Source: Amphimedon queenslandica
Lineage: Eukaryota; Porifera; Demospongiae; Haplosclerida; Niphatidae
DNA length: 53,535 bases
NCBI RefSeq assembly: GCF_000090795.2
Contig: NW_003546344.1
Location: 111,720-165,254, forward strand
Direction: 5' to 3'
In this document: piece by piece, positions 10,171 to 20,657 of the stretch
Layout: each line of letters begins with the position of its first letter
Position numbering within the stretch: position 1 is the first letter of the stretch
Position numbers and translations under genes: made by a program
Notes under the pieces: model-generated
Database searches by the model: none
Seen by the model: only the letters and a program-made list of their open reading frames with translations
Told to the model about the DNA's origin: nothing

Positions 10171-13100
10171 TTGTATGTCCACACTTACATTTCTTCTATA
10201 CATGTTGTATTGGAGAAATAACAAGCCTTAGCAACCACCCGCCCACGCTCTTTTACGTGAGTGGGTGTGGTCACGGCAAACAAAATGGCGGTTTACACAT
10301 GGGACAAAGTTAAGAGCTTTCTAACAGCAAGAGAGCATAGAGATACTGTCTAAAGACTTCTCTAGAAGCATTAGAAGGTAGAGAGAACCTCTATAAGTCT
10401 TAATAATGACCAGGTTGTACTTGTAAGGTGGTGAAATCAATTATAGGAATATTTTTTACCCTGTTACGCTTGTTTAGTTTAAAATCTGCAATTTAAATAG
10501 ACTTAAACTTCAACTGCTGCTTGACCTCTCCCTAATTTTCCAACTACATGTACATACCAATGATACCACTATGTATGCACACATACATGTACAAGTACAT
10601 TTACATTCAATATACATGTATTACCGTATAACGCTTTATTTTGGCGGCGCTTTATTTTGGTGATTTTGCTGTAAAATTGTAATTGGCGGTTTTTAATTTG
10701 GCGATTCTTGTGTACACGTGCATTACTGAGCATGCGCATTTAATGATTGGCGGTTTTAATATTGGCGATTCTGCTTGCAAACCGCCAATCGCCAAAATAA
10801 AACTCTGCCAAATTAAAGCGTTATACGGTATTATAAGGTACATACTTTGGTCCTAAATATTTCTCTACAATGACCTGTGATTGTGGATAGTCGTAAGTGA
10901 TAGGAGAGTACAAGGTGTGAATATGATCAGCAATTATTGACATGTTAGTGACTAGTGGATGAAGATAACTGTGGAACTGCGTGAATATAACATCACTGAC
11001 ATTGTCCTCCTAACAAACAACATATAAACAACAGAGCTATAATAATAAAACAAAAAGACCCCAGCAATATAAGCAGGGTTTCCCACAAAGCATGCTAAGT
11101 GAGCTAAACAGCATAGTACAAGTGCATGTACATGTACATGGATGTTTTGACTTCTGAGCAACTTTAAAAATTAATTAAAAAATCCAATTTTGATCGGAAT
11201 CAACTCAAACTTGCTACACAACATAAAAACATGTATGTGTATCAAAAAAAATTACAAAAATAGAAAATTCTCTCCCAGTCATTTTTGGTGAAATTTGGCC
11301 AAAGACCCTGTACTATAGTACAGGGACTTTGACCCAATTTTTGAGCAACTTGACAATTAATTAACAAAGCGCTATACCAAAATCTTTTGAGAAACCCTCA
11401 ATACAAGGCATGGTAAATAAATGAAAAATAATAATTTAAGCATAACACATCCTTACCACGCTGCTTAAATACTCATTAAAGTCGTAAATCCTTCCGTTAA
11501 TAGATAAAGGTGAGATGAGGCTCTCTGTCTCTTCCATTGTACTGACTATTGTCTGGAGTAGACTAGCATTGAACAATGAGAGGGACAAGGGAGTGACAGA
11601 GGAAGGAGGAGGAGGAGAGAGGCCGACCAGCTTCTGACAACTGATTGATAGCAAATGGTTTGATGAGTTAACATAATTTGAACATAACTAAAAGAGAGAG
11701 AGAGGAAGAAGTGCAAAAAGTTGCTTCACAGTGACAGTGACATTATGCCTTGCTCTTACATTCATAAGAGAAGATAGTTCATCCAATAGGATAATGAAAT
11801 TATCAGTCTCATTATTAATAGCTCTTTCAAACTCTAGAAGACCCAAGGCCCAAGACCCAGCATATTCTGCATCAACCGATATACCAGACACCTATACATG
11901 TACATGTACAGTACATGCATAAAGGATATGGAAATAATGTACATTAAAATGTATATATACAAAACTTGCCTCATATAAGATGTGAGTAACATTGTCATAC
12001 AGAGAATTATTTAAGTATTGCTTGATATTTCCAGAAAATGGACTATATAAGAACCAATAATGATAATAGTGGAGCAACAATTAATAATAATAATAATAAT
12101 AATCATGTGATATGTTAAATTACTCACTAAATATGATCTGTATAAAACGAATTGTTCAAAAATTGAGCCTCATCTTGCAAGATGCGTTGAACATTAGACA
12201 AGACATTATTATGTATATCAACTAACTGAGAGAGAGAGAGAGGGAGAGAAAGGGAGGGAGAGAGAGAGGGAAGGAGAGAGAGAGGGAAGGAGAGAGGGAG
12301 GGAGGGAAAGAGAGGAGAGGGAGGGACAGAGATGGAGGAGGGAGAGACATAAAGCTGTAGAAAGCTGTAGTACTACTACTATCCCACACTGAGAAAACAA
12401 ATTTTATGACAAAACACATGTAATAATAATAATAATTACAATAATAATATAAAACCACATATTTTACATAATTAAAATACAAACAACGCCCACACTGATC
12501 ACAAACCTCAGGCAGAGTTTGATTGACAACACCCACAGAATCAGAGAGTGACTGACTGATCCTCTCTGTCCCAATCAATGATATAATGACGAATGTGAAC
12601 AGAGGGACTATAGTAAAAAGAGAGCACAAGGCAATGCCCCAGCTGACGCACTGAGAGGTCAACGATGAGTGTCTCTGCTCAACATCTTCGTATCTCTCCT
12701 CGTCATGCGAGTGAGAGCATTTCTCCCAATAACAGAACAAGAATAATAACAATAATGGGAGCAAAAGGGAGAGAGAGAGGACTAGAGCTGAAGAGCGGAA
12801 AAGGGAGGGAGGAGAAGGGTAGAGAAAAAAAAGGAGAGGGAGTGTCAGATTATGTACAAACATCATAGTGAGACATGATAGAGCATGCTATACCAGTACC
12901 TACCTATTAATGAATACACTAGGTTGGTTGATAAATATTGGACTGATGCATCAAATAAAGTATCCTCATTAAAAGGTGTGGATCCATTATAACTAGAGAG
13001 AGAGAGGGAGAGAAAGCATTAATAATAACACCAGATATTTATAATACACAGCATATTTACAAAGCTTAATACCACATTCATTCAATACCATGTACTCACA

Positions 13101-13314
13101 TTAGTGATACAGTATTTCTCAAAGTATCGTACTCGACATTTGTGCCAAAGAAAAATTTTCTGACGTTACGAGCGCTACTGAGAAGGAAGGCTAGCCCCCC
13201 GTCCTGTTTCCTTAAGGTCTGTGGAGTGGGAGAAGTGTCGTGAGAGCAAGACTGAGCGAGGGAAAGAGAAAAATATACAAAAACATTCAGTGCCACAGCA
13301 AACCAGATCTTCAT
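4150..13314 (-). CDS. Prominin-like multipass membrane protein with extra C-terminal helices
   Basis: Twenty-two exons keep phase from ATG (13314) to TGA (4150-4152), about 1237 aa. Exons: 13314-13100, 12992-12904, 12787-12507, 12225-12128, 12042-11970, 11891-11760, 11687-11457, 11009-10846, 9890-9702, 9568-9447, 9231-9044, 8903-8697, 8134-7888, 7504-7270, 7198-7114, 7047-6935, 6616-6528, 6212-6115, 6070-5537, 5351-5121, 4298-4215, 4158-4150. A signal peptide (about residues 1-21) precedes TM1 (102-122), a short Cys-containing loop, TM2 (149-174), a glycosylation-rich loop, TM3 and TM4 (about 438-516), a second large loop with SWGDVYPLGSVYH, and TM5 (about 800-822). This is the prominin plan: pentaspan proteins of membrane protrusions. 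Unlike prominins, four more hydrophobic segments follow (about 855-990), then a Glu-rich tail, a Tyr-rich end (YPPYIPPYIPQ) and a C-terminal valine. One intron (12042-11970 exon donor) is GC-AG. The prominin assignment rests on topology and cysteine spacing. Confidence 0.75.
4330..5010. repeat. Tandem copies of palindrome-centred dispersed repeat
   Basis: Three to four units of about 190 bp lie head-to-tail in an intron of the prominin-like gene. Each has GAGAGAATTCTCC, ATATACATGTCCTTATG and GAGCTGATT. Two carry the self-complementary core CCAAAGGCTATAGCCTTGGG (4647-4666 and 4833-4852), which differs from the core found in other copies. Confidence 0.85.
6308..6512. mobile_element. Degenerate TA-flanked MITE
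   Basis: It begins TATACCATCAAATTTACGTG and ends in the inverted match CATAAATTTCATGGTATA. It lies in an intron of the prominin-like gene and is a diverged member of the TACCGTATA group or a related family. Confidence 0.55.
6659..6861. mobile_element. TA-flanked MITE
   Basis: The left end is TACTGTATAGCAGGAAATTT and the right end is AAATTTCCCGCTATATGGTA. The interior, with GCCATTCTCCAAAATAAAAT, matches the element at 47812-48020. It is intronic in the prominin-like gene. Confidence 0.75.
7673..7873. mobile_element. TA-flanked MITE
   Basis: The left end is TACCGTATAGGGGTTTTATT and the right end AATAACCCCTATACGGTA; the termini are perfect inverted repeats for about 16 bp. It is intronic in the prominin-like gene. 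Confidence 0.85.
8210..8640. repeat. Two copies of palindrome-centred dispersed repeat
   Basis: Both copies lie in an intron of the prominin-like gene, in minus orientation. The second contains the perfect 20-bp palindrome CCCTGTACTATAGTACAGGG at 8520-8539. The first has a one-base variant near 8399. Confidence 0.85.
9966..10060. repeat. TACATG-type microsatellite
   Basis: Reiterated TACATG and TATAGTACATG units in an intron of the prominin-like gene. Shorter runs of the same unit recur throughout the window, for example near 25240-25280, 26890-26920 and 47170-47220. Confidence 0.85.
10064..10094. repeat. Perfect GC-rich hairpin
   Basis: A 14-bp stem, AACGACCTGGGGGC, and its exact reverse complement are separated by the loop GAA. 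The segment is far richer in G and C than the surrounding AT-rich intron. Confidence 0.9.
10113..10166. repeat. (TA)n microsatellite
   Basis: About 25 uninterrupted TA dinucleotides, 20 bp after the GC-rich hairpin, in an intron of the prominin-like gene. Confidence 0.95.
10622..10830. mobile_element. TA-flanked MITE, TACCGTATA family
   Basis: The left end is TACCGTATAACGCTTTATTT and the right end AAAGCGTTATACGGTA. The interior has CTGCTTGCAAACCGCCAAT, shared with the element at 3464-3640. It is intronic in the prominin-like gene. Confidence 0.85.
11150..11350. repeat. Copy of palindrome-centred dispersed repeat
   Basis: Minus orientation, with AATCCAATTTTGATCGGAAT and the perfect palindrome CCCTGTACTATAGTACAGGG at 11306-11325. 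It is intronic in the prominin-like gene. Confidence 0.85.
12229..12345. repeat. Purine-rich (GA/GGGA) low-complexity tract
   Basis: About 115 bp of G and A on the plus strand. On the coding (minus) strand it is a polypyrimidine tract leading into the TCTCAG acceptor of the prominin-like exon at 12225-12128. Confidence 0.9.
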
Positions 13315-13503
13315 GACTAATTAATAATTCCTATTGACCACGCCTACTACAATTATTAATAACTACTACAGTTAATTAATAGTTATAACTAATAGTTATT
13401 AAAATTAAAAATTTTTATACAAAAATGAAAAAATCAATAATAATTGCCACAAATAAAAATCACACACTACATCCACAAAAACAACAACAACAACAAAAAA
13501 TGT

Positions 13504-16500
13504 TTATTTAACTGGTGGGATCTGTAGCCAAAACTGTATGCTCTCCATAATCTGATCCACGACTTGTCCTGAGCTCTCGATAAAAAGATGAACTTTGACT
13601 TGTTCCTCAAAGCCTGGCCTAAGAGTAGCAAAAGAGAAGTATCTCTTATCAAACGGGTGACGGCAATAGCCAACAATCGATTTACGAGGATAGTTACGAT
13701 TCACAAAATTCTTCTGTTTCTTGTCGCTGAGGTTAATACCAAGCGGAGAGACGTACATCCCAATGATGTTGTTATTCCCAATGGGCGGGGCCATGCCGGC
13801 AGCCACGCCCTTTTCATTAAAAGCCTCCAAGGCTTCAAGGATACTCTGAGGGGTGAAAGGTGTTTGGAGGTTTGCAGTTCCAACGTACGACAAGGAAAAT
13901 TTGACGTATTCTTCCTCCGAGAATTCCGAAACACTCGGATTAATGGTTGGTACAGTAACACCGTCTTTTCTCTTGCGAGGAACATCCAACAGACTAGACT
14001 GCACGTGAGAGGTACTGGAGAGGTAAGACTGGAATGAAGGAGAGTGGGGAGCAAAGGAGGAGGAAGTGGAGGTGGAGGTGGAGGAGTGAGAGGAAAAAGA
14101 ACGCTGCAATCTAAGTGACTTTAATCTTGAGAGTAATCCGGTCTAAAATAATTAAAAACAAATTTGTAACATAAGTGTATACAATGTACAGATACACACT
14201 CCCCCTCTCCCTCTCTCTCCCCTCTCTCTCCCCCTCTCTCTCCCCATCTCTGAGTTAAGAGTTGCAAATTGTTAAAGTTTGTAAGAGGAAGTACTGTTAT
14301 TCCTGTTACAGATGGTTTTAAGGCAAAGTGTGGGTTTCCTAATTGTGAAGGTGCAATAGATGGTAGTCACATATCCATATCTTTACCTGTGGAATTTTAT
14401 AGTGACTACCTCTCTCCCTCTCTCTCTCCCTCTCCTTCTCCCCCCCTCTCTCTCTCTCTATTCTTAATTACCTCATTAGCTGTTTCTTGTTGTCTTTGAT
14501 AAGACACCTGGCATATTGATTTCAAAGCTGTTACCATCTTCACAACTTCCTGATGTGTCCCAAACCAAAATACGTGTCCTGAAATTGAAACAATTTAAAA
14601 TGAGCTAAACAACAAAACATTTTTATCAATACACAGAACTCTTGCTTTATCTAAATTTAGTGAAATAACTTTAAAAAATATTTCTATTACAGACAGTAAC
14701 ACAGGCAGGAGCAATAAACAATAAAGCATAAATAAAAGACCATAAAAGAAGTACATTAACACAATCAGTTGCATTCTTCTAAGACTAACAATACTTTATT
14801 AAGGTTTTATGTTTAGGTTAAGGATTTTGTGGGCAAAAATCAACATGAATTAAGTAGCAAGTTTATCGTTTTAACTAATTCCAATCAACAAAAGTCGATC
14901 CCCGCCCCCTCTCTCTCTACTTTACGTACCTGCTGTACTCTTGTTAGAATCCCTTGTAACATACCCCAGGTACCTACTATCAATCTGATACACACCGAGA
15001 CACTGAATGGCCCTAGTGTGCTGGAACAGGAGGATCCTTCCCTTGGAGTCCTTCACCTCCACATTAGAGAGGGTCAGGTTGACCGATACTTCGTGAGACT
15101 GCGAAGGCTTGAGCTCTGTGAGTGCCTTCCCTATGATATCAGAGATGCTCTGCTCTTTGTGAGAGGGGGACCGAGTGCAACCAATGTACACAGCAGTGAG
15201 AGAGGCAGAGAGTTGCTCTTGTGGAAAACAAGAGAGGGACAATGGTAAGGACTCATGCAGTTCATCGACCTGTGAAGAAGAGGAAAAAAAGAATTTTTAA
15301 TAAGTAAATTTGTTTAATTACTATACGTAACAGTGTAGTGGTGGTTGTTTTGTGTTTGTCTCACAAACAGCATAAGACTATTATCATTTTGTTAATCAAC
15401 AAATTTCGCTTTTGCCGAAAATAGAAACACACAAATGCCTGACTGTCTACAGTTTATGGTGGGTTTGTTATAGTCCCATTGTGTTATTCCAAGTAAACGG
15501 TTGGTATACCAATAACAATCGCATTGTTTGTAATTATGTGCTACGATCACTTCACCACGTAATATTCAGTCCCCTCCTCCAACATTAATTCGACTAATGG
15601 TCTGTGTGCATTCAATAATAAGAGGACACCAAATAAGGAGGACATAGTACAATCTACAGAGGGAATGCTAATCATAGTCTTTCATCTCTTTAGGATGGAG
15701 AACTGATAAATGCTACCTTCTCTAAGTGAATTCTGCTAGTGCCACATTAGTCTAATATGGTATAAACTATATTAAGGGTTGTCATTATAACATTCCCCTC
15801 TCTCTTCCTCCATCCTTCCCTCTCTCTCTCTCTCTCCATCCTTCCCCCTCTCTCTTTCTCCCTTCTTTCTCCTAAAGCAAGAATTCAATAACCAAAAGCC
15901 CCATTACTTAGGACCCCTTTCTCTCTTCTCTCTCTCTCTCTTACATACCCCATGATCAGTAGCTTCTCTCATTGATAGCACAGCAAGCTCTAAAGATTGG
16001 AGAAAGTCGTTTGAGATGATTTGATCAGGGCACCTCAGCAAATGACAGTGAGGGATTTTCCCCTGCCAGAGAACAATACCAACAAGACGCTTATTCTTTG
16101 AGCACTGAGAAACCTCAAGGACCTCTGAAACAGTGAAACTCTTGAAGAGCGGCCCGTGACGGGAGGGAGGGTAGAGTCTTATCTTTCTCGTACACACTTG
16201 AGCGAGCACGTCGGTCGCCTTGAGCATTGCTTTATTATCAAAGAGTCTCTTGGCACACTCATCAACACAGCCGTGATACTGGTCTATGTCACAGCTCCCG
16301 AGATACGCGACTGAGAAACGAGATATTTCTTCACCGGATGAGTTCCATAAGAAGAGGTCCATGTCAGCTCCCTTATCCTTAGCTATGGCAGGCTCTGAGA
16401 CTCTCCGCTTGCTCCCGGGAGAACTAAACACGTTTGCAGGTGAGGATGTAGGGTTGGGTTTTCTTTGAGAAAGTAGATTTTCAAGACTTCCACTTTTTTG

Positions 16501-17247
16501 GACGCTCCACTGTCGGAGCGGGTGGAGCTCATGTAAAAGGGCCAGAGGCATGTCACCCTCTCTGGACGAGTGTGGTTGTGTTGTCATGGCGGGTCCCCCT
16601 GCTAGAGGAGGGGAGGGGGAAGGAGAGGGTGAGAACACTGGAGTGCTGGACTCTCCATTTTGTTTTGTTGGTAGGTAGTAGTGTCTGTCAGCTAATATTC
16701 CTTGACCATTAGTATTGAGATCACCATCTTCTTCTTCATCAAATATAATAGGGTTTTCTGTTATGGCTAGTGCGAAAGATGTAGGCCTGTACATGGCAAC
16801 CTCCTCTTCAAGAACATCACACAGTCTCGAGGAGGCAAGCGAGGGTCTTTTTCTTCTCTCGACGACCGGCGGCGGGACAGATCCAAACGCCTGTAGCCCA
16901 GCTGGGTCGGAATTGGAGTGTGGGCGCCTCACAGTGCTGTATAGATCTTCCTCTGAGAGCTGTCTTCCACTCTCTGAGCGATTTCTAGACGTAAAATAGA
17001 GCTCTATGTACTTTCCTTGAAGCGGGAGAGGCTTTATGTGTACTCCGGGAGAGCGAACTGGTGGTACTCGTGGGTTAAAAGGGTGGAGCAGGTCCGCACT
17101 CCTAGTAAACAAATGCTCTTGGAGGAGAGGGTTGCTAGATACCCTGGTCTCCCTTGAAGGAACAAAATCACTAGCATAATAAGAGGTGACCTGAGAATAC
17201 AGAGTGCCAGAGTTGCCATTAGTTCTACTAGCTGCTGCTGTCTTCAT
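13504..17247 (-). CDS. Adaptor protein with three PTB domains
   Basis: Four exons keep phase: 17247-15949, 15269-14930, 14578-14472 and 14142-13504, about 794 aa. The start is taken at ATG 17247 (MKTAAASR), just after a pyrimidine tract and GCAAAG, because upstream in-frame codons lack an ATG. The N-terminal 300 residues are Ser/Pro-rich and probably unstructured. PTB1 (about 305-428) has ISRFSVAYLGSCDI and KIRLYPPS. PTB2 (about 434-582) has SLTAVYIGCTRSP, VKDSKGRILLFQ and HVFWFGTHQEV. PTB3 (about 660-790) has VKFSLSYVGTANL and LGINLSDKKQKNFVNRNYPRK, resembling the tensin C-terminal PTB. The family binds NPxY-type or phosphoinositide ligands at the plasma membrane. No catalytic domain, SH2 or FERM region is seen. 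Three consecutive PTBs in one protein is not an arrangement I recognise. A Harbinger fragment lies in the last intron. Confidence 0.75.
14269..14412 (+). mobile_element. PIF/Harbinger transposase fragment
   Basis: The plus-strand stretch encodes CGFPNCEGAIDGSHISI, the first catalytic-Asp block of Harbinger (HARBI1-like, DDE_Tnp_4) transposases, whose usual form is FPNxxGAIDGTHI. About 48 codons are open. CT-rich low-complexity DNA flanks both sides and no other transposase part is seen. It is a relic inside the last intron of the PTB gene, on the opposite strand. Confidence 0.65.
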
Positions 17248-17636
17248 TTTCTTTGCAGAGAGAGAGAGAGTAAGTGAGAGAGGAGGCCAGCTACAGTGGA
17301 GCAAAAAACCCAACAAGACCAATGGCTGACAAAGAGCAGCTATCACTTCCTTTCTCTTTGACTATTTTTGAGGAGGAGGATTTATGGCTCAGACTAGCCT
17401 AGTAGTGACGGGAGTTCATAGTATGACAGGCCTTAAGCATACCAACGTACACTATTAATAATTATTATTTACACTCACAGAATTACACAAATGCCAAATG
17501 TGTAATTGCCTGTGCATATAGATATTAGTACAAGTATGTGCATTATAGTAATAGTATACGTAGTCCCTAATAAGTCTATGGTCTATGTATTAGTGGTATA
17601 TGCATTTGAGAGATTACATGTAAAGGTGTGGTGGTA
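17248..17636. other. 5' flank of the PTB gene; no gene seen
   Basis: The first part (to about 17346) is an open frame upstream of the PTB start that lacks an ATG and is pyrimidine-rich on the minus strand, so it is probably 5' UTR or an intron end. I see nothing coding up to the start of the duplicated segment. Confidence 0.5.
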
Positions 17637-18156
17637 TAGAGTAAAGGGAAGAGGCAGAGAGGGTACATACCACAAGTCTAAACCAGCTCCAGAAGACAAA
17701 TGAGGTAACAGAAATGGCTAGGATTAAATTAAACCATGGCCATGTCAGGTTTGCTGATTAAAGTAAAAACTAACAATCTTCCCTATTGTGGAATAAGGGG
17801 AATACACGTAGAGTGATAGTACATCTGCTGCAGAGTCTGTTTGCAACTTCATTATGTAATTCTACATAATACTCAATGTAGCATATAGGTTATAGTGGAT
17901 AAACAAGTTGACGGGGCATTAGGAGGTACTTCTATTGTTGAGTGAATGGCCTTAAGGAGCTCAGTATAGCACAAAAACTAATGAGGTGAAGTTATGATTT
18001 TGGCTGATTACAAGCAGAAAAATTCAGATTCCAAAAATTTGCTCAGAAAAGTCACAATGCACACTTGAGGCTTTTGATTGAGCTAATACCTTTTCAAATA
18101 ATTGCATTTTAATAATGAACATGATAATCACAATTACGTGCACGATGATACCAAAC

Positions 18157-18425
18157 TCACTCAGATAGATTTAAAGACACAAAGTTAAATACAGTATTGA
18201 GACTTTCTTTCTCAAAGCTGGCCAGTTGGTTGATGGTATCCACGTGATTTATGATGATAACATCAGGACTCTCTCTCGCATATATCTGGTATATTTCCTT
18301 GACGTTGTCTCTGCAAAAAGAGAATATTCATTCATTTATTTAATCTCACTTCATTCTCGCTTTTATCCTCTGTGATTATAAATCTATACAAGAAATTGCT
18401 CTGAGAAAATTTCTGCCGCCATCAT
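18157..18425 (-). pseudogene. LYR-motif protein pseudogene (copy A)
   Basis: It aligns to the intact LYR gene at 20038-20329. After ATGGCGG about 10 bp covering the LYR codons are missing, giving a frameshift and an early TAG. Exon 2 is still recognisable (YARESPDVII, NHVDTINQLASFEKES) but has lost the segment encoding KKLIADG by deletion. It is divergent from the broken PET117 copy, as in copy B. Not expected to make a functional product. Confidence 0.85.
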
Positions 18426-18508
18426 CTTTCTCATTAAAATTATTCAGGCTTTAGTGTTAGCCACGCCCACGAAAAAAATCAAGATTCAAGAAACTTGAAG
18501 AAAAGAAA

Positions 18509-18802
18509 ATGTTTAACATAGGGAATGAACCGCCAAGAATGATCCTGGCAAGAATGTTCCTGGGGTTTGCAATCGCGTTTGGAGCAGGATTGATGTTATC
18601 TGGCAGTTATAACCAAAAATCAGACAGAGAGGTGAGCCACAATGTAACTGTAATTTGCTTTTAATTCACTCTACCAGTTGAGGATGAAAGAAGATGTTGT
18701 GAGAGATATGGAGAGACAAGCAAGCACACAAGAAACAAAACCTCCTCCTCCTTAAAAAGCAACAGGAATTGGAACAAAAACTAAAACAAAAAACGCATAA
18801 CT
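18509..18802 (+). pseudogene. PET117 pseudogene or truncated paralogue (copy A)
   Basis: Exon 1 (18509-18628) encodes a membrane helix and NQKSDRE. Exon 2 starts after CCAG near 18677 with LRMKEDVVRDMERQ, the PET117 signature. A small indel after ERQ then shifts the frame to ASTQETKPPPP and a stop near 18753, removing the last 20 or so residues of the intact copy. The DNA beyond the stop still matches copy B, so decay is recent. Confidence 0.8.
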
Positions 18803-19130
18803 GAATTTAATACAATCAGTATTAGTTGCAGGAGCCGGAGACGCCATGTTTATAAACTAGTATCTATGCACACAGGATAAAAAAAGAAATATTTCAGCAT
18901 AAAGATTATTAATAACATCAAATAATTGTCAGTACGCCTAGCTATTGTGCATAAAAAAAACAAGCATGTGTGTATGAGAGTGAAGAGAGAGAGAGAGAGA
19001 GAGAAAGGACAGAAATTACAGTGTAAGAGAAAGAATAACTTGACAAAACCCACAGTACAAACACACACACACACACACAATCAAATTCTACTATTAATAA
19101 TAATAATGATAATAATAATAATAATAATAC

Positions 19131-19494
19131 TAGACGAATGTAGGACATTCAACTGGGACGAGCCCAATATAGTATTTGTTTATGTCAAAGCATTTATGAT
19201 TTTATTATTTTTATGATACAATGAAAAGTAAATCATCAGTGACTTATTACGTGAGTAGAATAATGTTAACAGTGCTGCTGTTGTTGGTGCCATACCAAGT
19301 AAGACTTATGCGTGATTCTGTAGAGCAGTATCACAATAGAGAGAGACTATTATCACTGACAATGCTAGCAGTAAATGGGTCACCAGGCTTGGCATGAAGT
19401 TGTATTCAAACTTTTATGGTCATTGAACAACGATAAGAGACCACAAGAAATATTTTATTTCTGCTTTCTTTCTTCTTGTATGTGTGTGTGGTGG
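19131..19494. other. Spacer between duplicated units
   Basis: It has no counterpart inside either copy. It contains TAA-rich sequence and no gene that I recognise. It may be the remnant of the original flank at the duplication joint. Confidence 0.5.
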
Positions 19495-20037
19495 TAGAGT
19501 AAAGGGAAGAGACAGGTACATACCACAAGTCTAAACCAGTTCCAGAAGACAAATGAGCTAACAGAAATGGTTAGGATTAAATTAAACCATGGCCATGTCA
19601 GGTTTGCTGATTAAAGTAAAAACTAACAATCTTCCCTATTGTGGAATAAGGGGGATACATGAAGAGTGATAGTACATCTGCTGCAGAGTCTGTTTGCAAC
19701 TTCATTATGTAATTCTACATAATACTCAATGTAGTGTATAGTTTATAGTGGATAAACAAGCTGACAGGGCATTAGGAGGACAGGTTCAGAAGTGCATGAG
19801 TGAATGCCCTTAAGGAGCTCAGTATAGCACAAAAACTGATGAGGTGGAGTTACAATTTTGGGCTGATTACGAGCAATTGGATCAGAAAAATTCATATTCC
19901 AAAAATTTGTGCAGAAAAGTGACAATGCACACTTGAGCTTCTGATTGAGCAAATATTTTCCCAATATATCATTGCTTTTTAATAATGAACATAATAAATA
20001 ATTAAAATTATGCCAATGCACGATGATATCAAACTCA

Positions 20038-20329
20038 CTATGATAGTTTTAAAGACTTATAGTTAAATATAGTATTAAGACTTTCTTTATCAATGCTGGC
20101 CAGTTGGTTAATGGTATCCACGTGATTGTGTCCATCAGCAATAAGCTTCTTTATGACATCAGGATTGGACTCTCTCGCATATATCTGGTATGCTTCCCTG
20201 ACGTTGTCTCTGCAAAAAAGATAATATTTACTTATTTATTAAATCTGACTTCATTCTCGCTTGTATCTTCTGTGATAAATCTACACGAGAAATTGCTCTG
20301 AGAAGATTTCTGTACAACCTGACCGCCAT
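20038..20329 (-). CDS. LYR-motif mitochondrial protein
   Basis: Two exons, 20329-20232 and 20209-20038, encode 89 aa. The N-terminus MAVRLYRNLLRAI contains the Leu-Tyr-Arg motif and the downstream helices (KDNVREAYQIYARESNP, then DVIKKLIADG) have the three-helix pattern of the Complex1_LYR family. Members are small mitochondrial matrix proteins that, with acyl carrier protein, help assemble Fe-S and respiratory complexes. It is nearest in feel to LYRM9 or similar orphan members, but the exact subfamily is not assigned. It starts 63 bp from the PET117 ATG on the other strand, so the two mitochondrial assembly genes probably share a promoter. A broken duplicate lies at 18157-18425. Confidence 0.75.
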
Positions 20330-20392
20330 CTTTCTAATTAAATATTCATGTAATAATTTCCTCATTAGTTAGTTAAACCACGCCTGCAAAAT
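20330..20392. promoter_or_regulatory. Compact bidirectional promoter region, LYR / PET117
   Basis: Only 63 bp separate the two divergent start codons, so 5' UTRs and core promoter elements must be minimal or overlap. The sequence is AT-rich with no evident TATA box in a standard position. Confidence 0.5.
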
Positions 20393-20657
20393 ATGGATAG
20401 GTTACTGCCAAGACTGAGCCTGGGGCTTGCATTCGGCTTTGCAATAGGAATCATAATATTTGTTCATCGTAATCAAAAATCAGACAGAGAGGTAAGCCAC
20501 AATGTAACTGTAACTTGTTCTTAATCCACTCTACCAGTAGAGGATGAAAGAAGGTGTTGTGAGAGATATGGAGAGACAAGAACGCAAGAAGCAAAACCTC
20601 CTCCTCCTTAAAGAGCAACAGGAATTGGAACAAAAACTAAAACAAAGAAACGAATAA
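20393..20657 (+). CDS. PET117: PET117-like cytochrome c oxidase assembly factor
   Basis: Two exons, 20393-20491 and 20541-20657, encode 71 aa. A basic N-terminus (MDRLLPR) leads into one membrane helix (LGLAFGFAIGIIIF). Then NQKSDRE is followed by RMKEGVVRDMERQERKKQNL, matching the animal PET117 core (RDGVIRDIERQ), and a charged coiled tail (EQQELEQKLKQRNE). PET117 acts in the mitochondrial inner membrane and helps couple heme A synthesis to complex IV assembly. The exon 2 acceptor reads CAGTAG: in frame the first AG would give a stop, so splicing must use the second. The duplicated copy has CAGTTG and would use the first. Confidence 0.85.

Larger units (their letters stand above)
17637..19130. 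repeat. Tandem segmental duplication, copy A (decayed)
   Basis: It starts AGAGTAAAGGGAAGAG and ends in AATCAAATTCTACTATTAAT plus a TAA-rich tail. It aligns along its length to 19495-20990. The offset is about 1860 bp and the copies are separated by about 360 bp of unmatched sequence (19131-19494). It carries broken LYR and PET117 genes. Confidence 0.9.

Noticed and set aside
14829-15248. Plus-strand open frame
   Set aside because: Antisense of the PTB2 exon, which has family motifs and correct splice phases on the minus strand.
17248-17346. N-terminal extension of the PTB protein with a hydrophobic leader
   Set aside because: It would need a GTG start; the first ATG is at 17247 and the upstream part is low-complexity, probably UTR or intron.
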